Shown: piece after piece, positions 24,879 to 34,729 of the stretch | Position numbering within the stretch: the stretch's first letter is position 1 | How the letters are laid out: every line of letters begins with the position of its first letter | Origin: Prevotella sp. | Lineage (GTDB): Bacteria > Bacteroidota > Bacteroidia > Bacteroidales > Bacteroidaceae | Direction: 5' to 3' | Length of the DNA: 64,000 nucleotides | Assembly: GCA_017470345.1 (NCBI GenBank) | Contig: JAFUEP010000025.1 | Location: 124,001 to 188,000 of the forward strand | Notes under the pieces: generated by a model | Database searches by the model: none | What the model was told of the DNA's origin: nothing | Seen by the model: the letters and a program-made list of their open reading frames with translations, nothing else | Translations under genes and position numbers: made by a program

Positions 24879-25805
24879 ATGAGTGAAACTAACACTAATC
24901 ACGATAACGAGATGAGAATCCAGATGCTCATCGACCACTGCATGCCCATGAACAGCGACCTCGACAGCATTAAGCTTAAAACCTATGACAAAATTCAGCG
25001 TCATAATCTCTCTCGACGACGACATCGCTGGCTGGTCGCTGTCATGGGTATTGCCGCCTGCGCACTGTTGGCCTTGCTCATTGGGGTTGGGCATGACCGG
25101 ATGACCGCGACCGACAGCTCCACGCTCTTGGCTGAGGCTCAGACCGACGCCCGCGACGAGGCTCCCGTGGCCATGCGCTCCGTCAGCGTGCCCTCGGGCC
25201 GACGGCTGACGCTGCGCTTGAACGACGGATCACGCATCGTAGCCAACGCCCGCAGCCGTGTGGAGTGGCCCGAACAGTTTGCTGCCGACAGCCGCGAGAT
25301 CTACGTCCACGGCGAGGTCTACATCGAGGCCGCCCACGATGCCACGCGCCCCATGACCGTCAGGACCGACGGTTTCTTGCTGCGCGTGCTCGGCACCCGC
25401 TTCGCGGTCTACGACTACGACCGCAGTCGCTCGTGCGTGGTGTTGGCCGAGGGACAGGTAGAGGTGACCACCACCCACAACGACAAGGCGAAGATGAAGC
25501 CAGGCCAGCTGCTGACCGTCGAGAATGGCGACATCACAAACATCGATCACGTCCGCACCAGCGACTATCTGCTCTGGACCGATGGTCTCCTTCCCCTCAA
25601 CGGCGAGGACATCTACCACGTCGTCAGCCGCATCCAGCACTACTACGACGTGCCCATCGTCTGCGCTCCCAACCTGCCCCGCCATCAGCTCTACGGCAAA
25701 CTTGAACTGAAGCGCGATGCCGCCGACGTGCTGCGCAGTCTGCAGTCACTGGCCCACATCCAGGTCGAAGATCAGGGTGCCCGGCGAATCGAAATCAGCA
25801 AATAA
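24879..25805 (+). CDS. FecR family anti-sigma factor
   Basis: A 308-residue single-pass protein: cytoplasmic residues 1-50, membrane helix 51-70 (WLVAVMGIAACALLALLIGV), then a periplasmic FecR domain (VPSGRRLTLRLNDGSRIVAN, EIYVHGEVYIEAAHD, LLRVLGTRFAVYDYD, VVLAEGQVEV) and a C-terminal STN-like domain near 240-308. It should hold the upstream sigma factor until it receives a signal from the STN domain of SusC. It begins 42 bp after the sigma gene. Confidence 0.93.
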   Translation: MSETNTNHDNEMRIQMLIDHCMPMNSDLDSIKLKTYDKIQRHNLSRRRHRWLVAVMGIAACALLALLIGVGHDRMTATDSSTLLAEAQTDARDEAPVAMRSVSVPSGRRLTLRLNDGSRIVANARSRVEWPEQFAADSREIYVHGEVYIEAAHDATRPMTVRTDGFLLRVLGTRFAVYDYDRSRSCVVLAEGQVEVTTTHNDKAKMKPGQLLTVENGDITNIDHVRTSDYLLWTDGLLPLNGEDIYHVVSRIQHYYDVPIVCAPNLPRHQLYGKLELKRDAADVLRSLQSLAHIQVEDQGARRIEISK

Positions 25806-25894
25806 GAATCTGCGGTGGCGTCTGTCCTCATACCACCACACTCACGAATACCTTTTCATAACACTCAACAAATATTAAAACAAAACCCTAAACA

Positions 25895-28800
25895 ATGATG
25901 AAACAAAGAGAACTACTAACTCGTAGGATGCTCCGCCGCATCGGCGCGGGCATGGGCCTCGCTGCCACGCTCGTGGCACTGCCGCAGACAGCCGCTGCCG
26001 CCGAAAGCCTTCGGCTGAGCCACACCGACGGCATCTACATGCTACAGGCCCACCAGACCACCATCAAGGGCGTGTTCGACTACATCGAGCGCAACAGCGA
26101 CTACGTCTTCGTCTACGACGAAAAGGTGCGCAGCCGTCTGAGCGAACCGGCCGACGTGACACTTGAGGCTGACAACGTGGACGGACTCATCAGCGAGATG
26201 TGCCAGAAGAAGGGCTTGGCCTACGAGGTGTCGGGCCGCCAGGTGACCGTCACCGAGGGTCAGCAGCCCCAGCGGCCCGCCAAGAACCAGAAGACCGTGA
26301 AGGGCACCGTCAGCGATGCCGACGGCAATCCGCTCATCGGAGCCACGGTGCAGGTGAAGGGCTCGGACGTGAAGACCGTCACCGACCTCAACGGCCAGTT
26401 CACGCTCGACGTGCCACGCGGTGCCCAGCTCGTCGTGAGCTACATCGGCTACGACCAGACGGAACTCAGCATCGGCACGGCCACGAACTACGGCGTCGTG
26501 CTCCGCGAAGACACCAACACGCTCAATGAACTCGTCGTCATCGGCTACGGCCAGGTGCGCAAGAAGGATCTCACGGGCAGCGTCACCGCCCTCAAGCCCG
26601 ACGAGCTGAACAAGGGTGTGCAGACGGCTGCCCAGGACGCCCTGATCGGTAAGATTGCCGGCGTGAACGTCGTCACCAACTCGGGTGCGCCCGGCGCCAG
26701 CTCCACCATCCGCATCCGCAGCGGCGCCTCGCTGTCGGCCTCCAACGACCCGCTCATCGTCATCGACGGTGTACCCGTGGACAACTCCTCTATCGAGGGA
26801 GGCGGCAACCTCATCGGTGCCATCAACCCCAACGACATCGAGACGTTCACCGTCCTGAAGGATGCCTCGGCCACGGCCATCTACGGTTCGCGCGCATCGA
26901 ACGGCGTCATCGTCATCACCACGAAGAAAGGCACTGACGGCGGGCTGAAGTTCAACTACAACGGAAACTTCTCCACATCGGTCGTTGGCCACCGCCTCGA
27001 CCCGCTCACGGCTGATGAGTTCCGCGCCTTCGTGCCCACCATCACGGGTGTGCCTGCCAATATCGAGTACGGCAAGGCCAACACCGACTGGCAGGACGAA
27101 ATCTACCGCACGGCAATCGGCACCGACCACAACTTCTCCGTCTCGGGCAACGCCGCCCGCATGGCCCCCTTCCGCGCCTCCGTGGGCTACACCAACCAGA
27201 ACGGTATCATCCGCACCAACAACTACGAACGCTTCACCTTCGATGGCGGCATCGCCCCCTCGCTTCTCGACGACCACCTGACCATTTCGCTTAACCTGAA
27301 GGCAAGCTATGAAAACAACAAAATCGTGGACGGCAGCGTTGTCAACAACGCCCTGCGCTACGACCCCACACGCCCCGTGCATCAGGGCAGCTCAACCGAC
27401 CCCGGACTGGGCTACTTCATTTGGATGAACGGCTCGTCGCCCATGGCCATCCAGACTGACAACCCCGTGGCCCAGCTGGAACTGCAGGACGAGCACAACA
27501 AGGTGACCCGCTCCATAGGCAATGCCGCCATCGCCTACAAGGTGCATGGTTTTGAAGACTTGACGCTCAATGCCAACCTGGGCTACGACGTGCTTCAGAG
27601 CAAGTTCATGCAGGACGTGCCCGACAAGGCTGGCATGATGTACACCGCAAACAAGAAGGACGGCACGGGTCTGGACTACGACGGCAAGCAGCAGAAGCAC
27701 AACTACCTGCTTGACCTCTATGCCAACTACGCCCACACCTTCGTCAAGAAGCACGACCTGAGCGCAATGGTCGGCTACGGCTGGCAGCACTTCTGGCGCA
27801 AGTTCGACGAGACGACGCTTTCGCCCTCCGGCGACGAGCTGTTTTCGCCCAAGCACGAGGAGACCGAGTACTACCTGCTCTCGCTTTACGGCCGCGTGAA
27901 CTACACCTACGACAACCGCTACATGCTGACCGCCACGCTGCGTGGTGATGCCTCGTCGCGATTTGCCAAGGAAAACCGCTGGGGCTACTTCCCCTCGGTG
28001 GCACTGGGCTGGCGCATCACTGAGGAGCAGTTCATGAAGCAGGTCGACTGGCTGTCGAACCTGAAGCTGCGCCTTAGTTACGGCCAGACCGGTCAGCAGG
28101 ACATCATCAACGACTATCCCTACATGACCACTTTTTCCGTGTCCTATCCCGAGTCGAGCTACCGCTTCGGCGACACATGGTACTACATGTACCGCCCCAA
28201 CGGCAACGACCCCGACATCAAGTGGGAGACCACCACGACGTGGAACGCCGGTCTGGACTTTGGTTTCCTCGGCAACCGCATCTACGGTGCCATCGACGTC
28301 TATAAGCGCCACACCAAGAACCTGCTGAACACGATCAACGTCTCGGCCGGCACCAACTACTCGCCCATTATCACAACTAACATCGGCGAGATGGACAACA
28401 AGGGCGTCGAGCTGGCCATCGGGGCCGTGCCCATCGAGACCCACGACCTGAAGTGGGACGTCAACGCTAACTTCACGTGGAACACGTCGAAGATCACCAA
28501 ACTGAACACCATCGACTCGAAGGACAACTACGTGGCTACGGGTGCCATCTCGGGCACGGGCAAGTTCGTGCAGTGCTTCGTGTTAGACGAGCGCCCCTAT
28601 ACCTTCTATCTGGCCAAGCAGGCCTACGACCAGAACGGCAAGCCCCTCGAGGGTCAGTACGTGCAGCCCGACGGATCGGTCTCGACTACCGAGACGCGTT
28701 ACGCCACGGGCAAGAGCGCACTGCCCAAGACGTACATGGGCCTCTCGACGTCGCTCACCTACAAGGACTGGTACCTGGGCATCTCGGGCCACGGCGCCTT

Positions 28801-29161
28801 CGGCAACTACGTATACAACTACATCAAGGGCGACCAGTACCTGCAGTCGGCCTACAGCGACCAGGGCAACTTCTCGAACCTGCTACCCTCTACGCGCGAT
28901 AACGGCTTCGAGATCCAGCAGCTCTACAGCGACTACTGGCTCGAGAAAGGCGACTTCTTCCGTCTGGACAACATCACCCTGGCCTACACCTTCCGCCGGC
29001 TGTGGAACAAGGCCAGCTCGCTGCGCCTGGCTTTCACCATGCAGAACGTCCACACCTTCACCGACTATTCGGGCATCGACCCCGAGCTGTCCAATGGCAT
29101 CGACCGCGAGGTGTACCCCCGTCCGCGCACTTTCTCCGTTTCAGCTAACCTAAACTTCTAA
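25895..29161 (+). CDS. SusC/RagA-type TonB-dependent outer-membrane transporter with STN domain
   Basis: A 1088-residue protein: signal peptide (about residues 1-36), STN signalling domain (about 45-115, GVFDYIERNSDYVFVYDEKV), carboxypeptidase-regulatory-like domain (about 133-205, VKGTVSDADGNPLIGATVQV), TonB box/plug (ELVVIGYGQVRKKDLTGSVT, VLKDASATAIYGSRASNGVI) and a 22-strand barrel ending SVSANLNF. It imports a bound nutrient across the outer membrane with energy from TonB. The STN domain marks it as a signalling transporter that talks to the FecR protein. SusD follows 25 bp later. Confidence 0.95.
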   Translation: MMKQRELLTRRMLRRIGAGMGLAATLVALPQTAAAAESLRLSHTDGIYMLQAHQTTIKGVFDYIERNSDYVFVYDEKVRSRLSEPADVTLEADNVDGLISEMCQKKGLAYEVSGRQVTVTEGQQPQRPAKNQKTVKGTVSDADGNPLIGATVQVKGSDVKTVTDLNGQFTLDVPRGAQLVVSYIGYDQTELSIGTATNYGVVLREDTNTLNELVVIGYGQVRKKDLTGSVTALKPDELNKGVQTAAQDALIGKIAGVNVVTNSGAPGASSTIRIRSGASLSASNDPLIVIDGVPVDNSSIEGGGNLIGAINPNDIETFTVLKDASATAIYGSRASNGVIVITTKKGTDGGLKFNYNGNFSTSVVGHRLDPLTADEFRAFVPTITGVPANIEYGKANTDWQDEIYRTAIGTDHNFSVSGNAARMAPFRASVGYTNQNGIIRTNNYERFTFDGGIAPSLLDDHLTISLNLKASYENNKIVDGSVVNNALRYDPTRPVHQGSSTDPGLGYFIWMNGSSPMAIQTDNPVAQLELQDEHNKVTRSIGNAAIAYKVHGFEDLTLNANLGYDVLQSKFMQDVPDKAGMMYTANKKDGTGLDYDGKQQKHNYLLDLYANYAHTFVKKHDLSAMVGYGWQHFWRKFDETTLSPSGDELFSPKHEETEYYLLSLYGRVNYTYDNRYMLTATLRGDASSRFAKENRWGYFPSVALGWRITEEQFMKQVDWLSNLKLRLSYGQTGQQDIINDYPYMTTFSVSYPESSYRFGDTWYYMYRPNGNDPDIKWETTTTWNAGLDFGFLGNRIYGAIDVYKRHTKNLLNTINVSAGTNYSPIITTNIGEMDNKGVELAIGAVPIETHDLKWDVNANFTWNTSKITKLNTIDSKDNYVATGAISGTGKFVQCFVLDERPYTFYLAKQAYDQNGKPLEGQYVQPDGSVSTTETRYATGKSALPKTYMGLSTSLTYKDWYLGISGHGAFGNYVYNYIKGDQYLQSAYSDQGNFSNLLPSTRDNGFEIQQLYSDYWLEKGDFFRLDNITLAYTFRRLWNKASSLRLAFTMQNVHTFTDYSGIDPELSNGIDREVYPRPRTFSVSANLNF

Positions 29162-29186
29162 ACAAACTTAAAGACCTGACACAGTT

Positions 29187-30875
29187 ATGAACAAGATATA
29201 TTCCAGCATAGCAGCAATCGCCCTCGCCACGGCAGGGCTTACATCGTGCTTCAGCGATCTCGACACCATGCCCATCGACGACAACCAGCTCGTCAGCGAG
29301 CAGGTCTACTCCACGGCCGACGGCTACACCGGCATGCTGGCCAAGTGCTACGGCTCGCTCATCCTCACCGGCCAGAAGGGCGGCGACGGCGGCGACGGCG
29401 ACCTCGAAGGGGCCAACGAAGGCTACTCGGGTTACGTGCGCCTGCTGTTCTACCTGCAGGAGATGCCCACCGACAACTTCCTCATGCCCTCGTCGTCGAA
29501 CGGCCTGCGCAAGTGCCTCAACCTGCAGTGGGACGCTTCCAATGCGCCCGTGGCCACCTGGACCTACCAGCGCCTCTACATGACCATCGCCTATTGCAAC
29601 GAGATGCTCCGCGAGTGTACCGAGGGCAAGCTGCGCGACCGCGGTCTGTGGGACAAGCTGGGCAGCGAGCTGACAGCTTATCGCGCCGAGGTTCGCTTCA
29701 TTCGAGCCTACTGCTACGCCTCGCTGTGTGACCTCTTCGGCGGTGTGCCCTATATCGACGAGAACATCGGGGCCAAGGACGTGCCCGAACAGATGACTCG
29801 CAAGCAGACCTTTGAGTATGCCGAGAGCGAGTTGAAGGCCATCGAGGCCGACATGAAGGCGCCGGGCCAGGCCCTCTACGGGCGTGTGGACCGCGTAGCC
29901 AGCTGGTTCCTGCTCTCGCGCCTCTACCTCAACGCCAAGGTCTACACCGGCGAGGAGCGCTACACCGACGCCCTGACCTACGCCAAGAAGGTGATCGACG
30001 AGGGCGGCTACCCCCTGGCCCGTGACTATCGCGACATCTTCCGCGCCGACAACGAGGACTGCACTGAGATCATCTGGCCCCTCGTGCAGGACGGCCAGCG
30101 GGCACAGTCGTCAGCCGGTACCAACTTCTACGTGAAGGCCTTCGTCAACGGCCCGATGAACGAACTGTTCGTCACCGGCGTTGGCTCGCGCGGCTGGGGC
30201 AACGTCCGTGCCAAGATGACGCTTGTCGATGCCTTTGATGCCAGCGACGTCGCCTTCGACACGGCCGACACCTGGGGCGACCAGAAGAAGGACAAACGTG
30301 CTCAGTTCATGACGGCCCTGCCCAACCAGAAGAAGGAGACCTACGACGACAACGGCGCCATGACCAGCACCTTCACCTGCGGCTATGGCTACATCAAGTG
30401 GCGCAACGTCGACCGTAACAACCTGTCGGCCGCACAGGGCGAAGCCTACTGCTCGATTGACTTCCCCCTGTTCCGCACGGGCGAGGCTTACCTGACTGCT
30501 GCCGAGGCCATCCTGCGCGGTGCATCGGGCGGCACGCGGGCTGAGGCGCTGAGCTATGTCAACGAAATCCGCGAGCGGGCTTACATGCACGGCAGTTACG
30601 CCAAGGCCGGTGTGCGCACCGATGTCAGCGGAGCCATTACCGACAGCGAACTGACGCTCGACTTCATCCTTGCCGAGAGGCAGCGCGAACTGGCCAGCGA
30701 GCTGGTGCGCCGCACCGACCTCGTACGCTACGACCTGCTCTGCAAGGGCAAGAACTGGGACTGGAAGGACGGCGTGCGTGACGGTCAGGACGTGGACACG
30801 AAGTACAACCTCTTCGCCATCCCCGAGACTGAGTTGACCAACAACCCGACACTGAAACAGAACCCCGGATTCTGA
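29187..30875 (+). CDS. SusD/RagB-family nutrient-binding outer-membrane lipoprotein
   Basis: A 562-residue lipoprotein: signal sequence with lipobox LTSC (Cys21), then helical SusD fold with tetratricopeptide-like helices (ELTAYRAEVRFIRAYCYASL, SWFLLSRLYLNAKVYTG) and the C-terminal motif ERQRELASELVRRTDLVRY. It caps SusC at the cell surface and gives ligand selectivity. The ligand cannot be told from sequence. Its TGA overlaps the next gene's ATG by one base, so the phosphatase is translationally coupled to the binding protein. Confidence 0.95.
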   Translation: MNKIYSSIAAIALATAGLTSCFSDLDTMPIDDNQLVSEQVYSTADGYTGMLAKCYGSLILTGQKGGDGGDGDLEGANEGYSGYVRLLFYLQEMPTDNFLMPSSSNGLRKCLNLQWDASNAPVATWTYQRLYMTIAYCNEMLRECTEGKLRDRGLWDKLGSELTAYRAEVRFIRAYCYASLCDLFGGVPYIDENIGAKDVPEQMTRKQTFEYAESELKAIEADMKAPGQALYGRVDRVASWFLLSRLYLNAKVYTGEERYTDALTYAKKVIDEGGYPLARDYRDIFRADNEDCTEIIWPLVQDGQRAQSSAGTNFYVKAFVNGPMNELFVTGVGSRGWGNVRAKMTLVDAFDASDVAFDTADTWGDQKKDKRAQFMTALPNQKKETYDDNGAMTSTFTCGYGYIKWRNVDRNNLSAAQGEAYCSIDFPLFRTGEAYLTAAEAILRGASGGTRAEALSYVNEIRERAYMHGSYAKAGVRTDVSGAITDSELTLDFILAERQRELASELVRRTDLVRYDLLCKGKNWDWKDGVRDGQDVDTKYNLFAIPETELTNNPTLKQNPGF

Positions 30876-32200
30876 TGAATAAGGCAATGCTTGCGTGGAC
30901 AGCCATCGCGCTGTCCACCCTTCAGCTCTCAGCTCAGACCACGCGTCAGGAGATGATGGACAACCCCCGACTGGCCTCGGGCGTCTATCTGGCCTACCCT
31001 GAGCCGACTGACGCGCCGACGCCTGCGCCAAAGGGCTATGCGCCTTTCTACGTGAGCCACTACAGCCGCCACGGTTCGCGCTACCTGATCAGCGACCGCG
31101 ACTACCAGTGGGTCACGCGGCTGATGGAACAGGCCGACTCGGCCCATGCGCTGACAACGCTGGGCTGCGACGTGCTCTCCCGCCTCGAGCAGCTCGCGCC
31201 CTTGGTGGACGGCCGCAGCGGCGACCTGACCCCCATCGGCGAGCGCCAGCACCAAGACATAGCCCGACGCATGGCTGAGCATTACCCGCAGGTGTTCCAG
31301 GGCGAGCGCAGCGTCTCGGCCCGCAGCACGCCGTCGCACCGCTGTGCCATGTCGATGGCTGCCTTTGCGGAGAGCCTGAAGTCGATTGCTCCGCAGTTGC
31401 ACATCCGCAGCGAGATCAGCGATCGCTACGTGCGCTACCTGAACTGGCACAGCGACGCGTCGAACCGCTTCACCAACCTGAACAACGGGCCGCTGGCCGA
31501 GGAATACCGCAAGTTCGAGGCCCGACAGACACGCCCTGACCGGCTGATGCGGGCGCTGTTTGCTGACTCAATGTACGTCGTGCGCCACGTCAACCCGCAC
31601 GACCTGATGTGGGGCCTCTACTGGATTGCGGTCGACATGCAGGACGTCGAGACCGACGTCACGTTCGACAATGTGCTCACACCCGATGAGCTATTTGACC
31701 TCTGGCAGGTCATCAACTACCGCTTCTACGTCAGCAGCGCCAATCACGCCGAGGGCCGCGGCGTCGTCATGGCCAACGCCGCCCCCCTGCTACGCAACAT
31801 CATCGAGACGGCCGACGAGGCCATCGCCCGTGGCGACGTGGCGGCCACGCTGCGCTTCGGCCACGACGGCAATGTCATCCCCCTGCTGGCACTGATGCAC
31901 ATCGAGGGGTTCGATGCCGCCGTCAGCCGCCCCGAGCAGGTCTACCGCTCATGGTGCGACTTCCGAGCCGTGCCGATGGCGGCCAACGTGCAGATGGTCT
32001 TCTATCGCAACCATGCGGGCCACGTGCTGGTTCGTCTAATGCACAACGAGCGCGAGGTCAGCATCCCCGTCGCTACCGACCTTTTCCCCTATTACGACTG
32101 GCAGCGCGTGCGCGATTACTACATGGGGCAAGTGTTGCCTGCTGCTGAATCTTTATACCAGGACACACAGGCACACACTAAAGTGAAGGATTTGCATTGA
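30875..32200 (+). CDS. Histidine acid phosphatase, exported (phytase/MINPP-like branch)
   Basis: A 441-residue protein with a signal peptide (MNKAMLAWTAIALSTLQLSA). The catalytic RHGSR lies at residues 65-69 (SHYSRHGSRY), and H330-D331 in FGHDGNVIP is the second catalytic site of clade-2 histidine phosphatases. The family hydrolyses phosphate esters, including inositol phosphates. It is coupled to SusD and is the only enzyme in the sigma-FecR-SusC-SusD operon, so the imported ligand is probably an organophosphate such as phytate or a phosphorylated sugar; that is inference. A strong terminator follows. Confidence 0.88.
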   Translation: MNKAMLAWTAIALSTLQLSAQTTRQEMMDNPRLASGVYLAYPEPTDAPTPAPKGYAPFYVSHYSRHGSRYLISDRDYQWVTRLMEQADSAHALTTLGCDVLSRLEQLAPLVDGRSGDLTPIGERQHQDIARRMAEHYPQVFQGERSVSARSTPSHRCAMSMAAFAESLKSIAPQLHIRSEISDRYVRYLNWHSDASNRFTNLNNGPLAEEYRKFEARQTRPDRLMRALFADSMYVVRHVNPHDLMWGLYWIAVDMQDVETDVTFDNVLTPDELFDLWQVINYRFYVSSANHAEGRGVVMANAAPLLRNIIETADEAIARGDVAATLRFGHDGNVIPLLALMHIEGFDAAVSRPEQVYRSWCDFRAVPMAANVQMVFYRNHAGHVLVRLMHNEREVSIPVATDLFPYYDWQRVRDYYMGQVLPAAESLYQDTQAHTKVKDLH

Positions 32201-32282
32201 TTTAGGTTAGTTTAAGTAATAAGTAGTTAGGTAGTCAGATTGCTTCGTCTGGCCCCTGTAGAAGTTTTCAGGATAGCAGAAG

Positions 32283-32325
32283 TTCCCGCCACCCCGTCGC
32301 ACTGGGGTTGCGGGAATCTTTTTTG
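32283..32325 (+). terminator. Terminator of the SusCD-phosphatase operon
   Basis: TTCCCGC/GCGGGAA with an inner ACCCC/GGGGT extension, followed by TCTTTTTT; 83 bp after the phosphatase stop. Confidence 0.88.
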
Positions 32326-32374
32326 TGAAGGGCCAGAGCTTTGGAGAAGCGCCATTTTTCGTTTGGAATGTGAT

Positions 32375-33280
32375 TCACACTGGCTGCCGTTTGTAGTCCT
32401 GGGGCGTCAGGCCCGTCAGCCGCTTGAAGTATTTGCTAAAGAACGACGGGTTGGGGAAGTTCATCTCGTCGGCTATCTGGGCCGCGCTCTTGTCCGTGTG
32501 GCGCAGTTCGGCCTTGACCCGCATCACGATGGCGCGGTCGATCCAGGCCTTGGCCGTGGTGCCGCTGGTCTGGCGCACGACGGTGCCCAGATAGCGCTCC
32601 GTGAGGCACATCTTCGCGGCATAGAACTGCAGGTGGTGCTCCGTCTGACTATGGCGGTTGACCAGATAGATGAAGCGGTCGAAGATGGTCTGCTCCCTCG
32701 ACCGCGTGGCCTCAAGCTGGGCCTCATGCTGGCGGAACAGGCGGTCGTAGTGGTGCATCTGCGCCGCCACCAGGGCGCCCACGGTCTGCCGGTTGTAGTC
32801 GGGTTGATGCACGATTTGCCAGATGGTGTCGACGATGCTCCTGGCCGTCACGAGGTCGGCTTCGTCGGCCGGCAGCTGGAAGTCGCGCACCTGTCCGTTG
32901 AAAGCCTGCGGCAGCTGCCCTGGCGCAAAGGGCATGGGGAAGAGTGGCGACAGCCCGATGCCGTACAGCTCGGCGTCGGGCGAGATGCTGACGGGGCTGA
33001 GAATGGAGCCTGGTCCGATGAAGACCAGTGTGCCCGGCGTCAGGCGCTTCTCCACCAGGTTGAAGTTGGCAATGAGCTCTCCCTTCGTGATGATGCCCAG
33101 TCGGTGGTCGTCGATGACGAAGGGCGGCTGTTGCTGCATGACGAGGCGGAAGATGAGCGGGTCTCCCTGAACGATGGCTATCTCGCTGTTGATGAAGACG
33201 TGTTCACGAAGCTGCTCACCCTGAGTGCCGAAGATGTCGCGCATGCGCGACAGACTCATTAGTTTTGGTTGTGTGCTCAT
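32375..33280 (-). CDS. AraC family transcriptional regulator
   Basis: A 301-residue protein: an N-terminal ligand/sensor domain with cupin-like pattern (GELIANFNLVEKRLTPGTLV), then a C-terminal pair of helix-turn-helix motifs (MCLTERYLGTVVRQTSGTTA; DKSAAQIADEMNFPNPSFFS with KYFKRLTGLTPQDYKR). It is divergent from the TolC-HlyD-ABC efflux operon 168 bp away and likely controls it in response to a small molecule. Start chosen at the first ATG downstream of a TATCTTTG element on the minus strand. Confidence 0.92.
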   Translation of the reverse strand: MSTQPKLMSLSRMRDIFGTQGEQLREHVFINSEIAIVQGDPLIFRLVMQQQPPFVIDDHRLGIITKGELIANFNLVEKRLTPGTLVFIGPGSILSPVSISPDAELYGIGLSPLFPMPFAPGQLPQAFNGQVRDFQLPADEADLVTARSIVDTIWQIVHQPDYNRQTVGALVAAQMHHYDRLFRQHEAQLEATRSREQTIFDRFIYLVNRHSQTEHHLQFYAAKMCLTERYLGTVVRQTSGTTAKAWIDRAIVMRVKAELRHTDKSAAQIADEMNFPNPSFFSKYFKRLTGLTPQDYKRQPV

Positions 33281-33306
33281 AACGTGCGTTACCTTTATTT
33301 TGTTTG

Positions 33307-33314
33307 CAAAGATA
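33307..33314 (-). promoter_or_regulatory. -7 element of the AraC regulator gene
   Basis: TATCTTTG on the minus strand, 26 bp before the start codon. Confidence 0.55.
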
Positions 33315-33411
33315 ATGATTTTTGTTGGATTACGTTCAATTCTTCATGATAATCGAACAAAAAGAACATTATTCAGTAGAAAGAGGTAACGCGGGAATGA
33401 GGAAAAAGGCG

Positions 33412-33419
33412 TAACTTTG
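33412..33419 (+). promoter_or_regulatory. -7 element of the efflux operon
   Basis: TAACTTTG, 29 bp before the TolC-like gene. The -33 region lacks TTTG, as expected of a promoter that needs an activator such as the adjacent AraC protein. Confidence 0.6.
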
Positions 33420-33448
33420 CAGCGGAATTCACAAACAACGATTTATAT

Positions 33449-34729
33449 ATGCGACATTATCTCATCATGGCCATCGCGTTAGCGGCGTCGCTCAGCGCTG
33501 CAGGCCAGACATTGCAGGAATGCCAGGAGGCGGCAGAGCGCAACTATCCGCTCATCCGTCAGTATGGGCTGATAGAACGGACGACGCAGCTCAGCGTGGA
33601 GAACATCCGCAAGGGCTGGCTTCCGCAGCTGTCGGCCATGGCCCAGGCCACGCTTCAGAGCGACGTGACGGCCTTCCCCGACGAGCTGCAGACGCTCTAT
33701 CAGCAGGCCGGCATCACGATGGAAGGACTCAAGCGCGACCAGTATCGCGTGGGCGTCGACATCAGCCAGACCGTCTTTGACGGCGGCGCCATCCGCCATC
33801 GCCAGACGGTGGCCCAAAGAGAGGGCGACGTGGAGCGGGCCGAGACCGCGGTGAGCCTCTACGCCGTGCGCCAGCGCGTCAACGAGATGTACTTCGGATT
33901 GTTGCTCATCGACGAGCAGATCCGGCTGAAGCAAGACCTGGCTAAGCTCCTGGAGGGCAGCGAGCAGAAGCTGGCCTCGATGTTCAAGCGGGGCACGGCC
34001 GCAGAGAGCGACTATCTGGCCGTCAAGGCCGAGCGGCTGGGCGTGGAGCAGCAGGTGCTGTCGCTCCAGTCGCAGCGGCAGTCGCTGGCCGGCGTGCTGA
34101 GCACTTTCTGCGGCCTTGAGGTGTCGGCTCCCGTGAAGCCCAACCTGCCAGTTCCGTTAACAACATGGCAGACTGCACAACAGCGGCCGGAGCTCCAGGC
34201 CATCGACGCCCGCCTGCGCCTCGTCGATGCTCAGGAGGCGGCCCTCACCTCGGGCCTACTGCCCAAGCTGAGCATCTTTGCGCAGGGCTTCTACGGCTAT
34301 CCGGGCTATAATATGTTTGAGGATATGATGCGCCGCCGCTGGTCGCTTAATGGCATGATCGGCGCCCGACTGACGTGGAACATCGGGGCGCTCTATACCC
34401 ACCGTAACGACAAGTCGCGCCTGCAGAGCCAGCGCGAGGCAGCCGAGGTGAGCCGCGAGGTGTTCCTGTTTAACAACCGGCTGGAGCAGATGCAGCAATC
34501 CGACGAGGCTGAGCGCTATCACCGGCTGACGGAATCGGACGCTGAGATTGTCAGCCTGCGCGCCTCCGTGCGGCGTGCAGCCGAGTCGAAGCTGGCCCAC
34601 GGCATCATCGACACGAACGATCTGGTGAAGGAGATGAACCTTGAGAGCGCAGCCCGCATCCAGCAGTCTGTGCACGAGATAGAGATGCTCAAAAAGATGT
34701 ATGAACTGAAAATAACACGGAATAACTGA
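33449..34729 (+). CDS. TolC-family outer-membrane efflux protein
   Basis: A 426-residue protein with a short signal peptide (ending SLSAAGQ) and two long helical repeats of the outer-membrane efflux family: LQECQEAAERNYPLIRQYGL with RVGVDISQTVFDGGAI, and a second from about 230 with LTWNIGALYTHRNDK. It forms the outer-membrane exit duct for the inner-membrane ABC transporter encoded downstream. It is first in a five-gene operon; its stop overlaps the next start (TGATG). Confidence 0.9.
   Translation: MRHYLIMAIALAASLSAAGQTLQECQEAAERNYPLIRQYGLIERTTQLSVENIRKGWLPQLSAMAQATLQSDVTAFPDELQTLYQQAGITMEGLKRDQYRVGVDISQTVFDGGAIRHRQTVAQREGDVERAETAVSLYAVRQRVNEMYFGLLLIDEQIRLKQDLAKLLEGSEQKLASMFKRGTAAESDYLAVKAERLGVEQQVLSLQSQRQSLAGVLSTFCGLEVSAPVKPNLPVPLTTWQTAQQRPELQAIDARLRLVDAQEAALTSGLLPKLSIFAQGFYGYPGYNMFEDMMRRRWSLNGMIGARLTWNIGALYTHRNDKSRLQSQREAAEVSREVFLFNNRLEQMQQSDEAERYHRLTESDAEIVSLRASVRRAAESKLAHGIIDTNDLVKEMNLESAARIQQSVHEIEMLKKMYELKITRNN

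Noticed and set aside
26042-27382. A 446-codon frame antisense to the SusC gene, and similar ones antisense to the helicase (10976-12253), AraC regulator (32240-33262), purL (43460-44743) and DUF3078 (61429-62472) genes
   Set aside because: All are shadows of well-supported genes with recognisable domains; the products are low-complexity and lack promoters.
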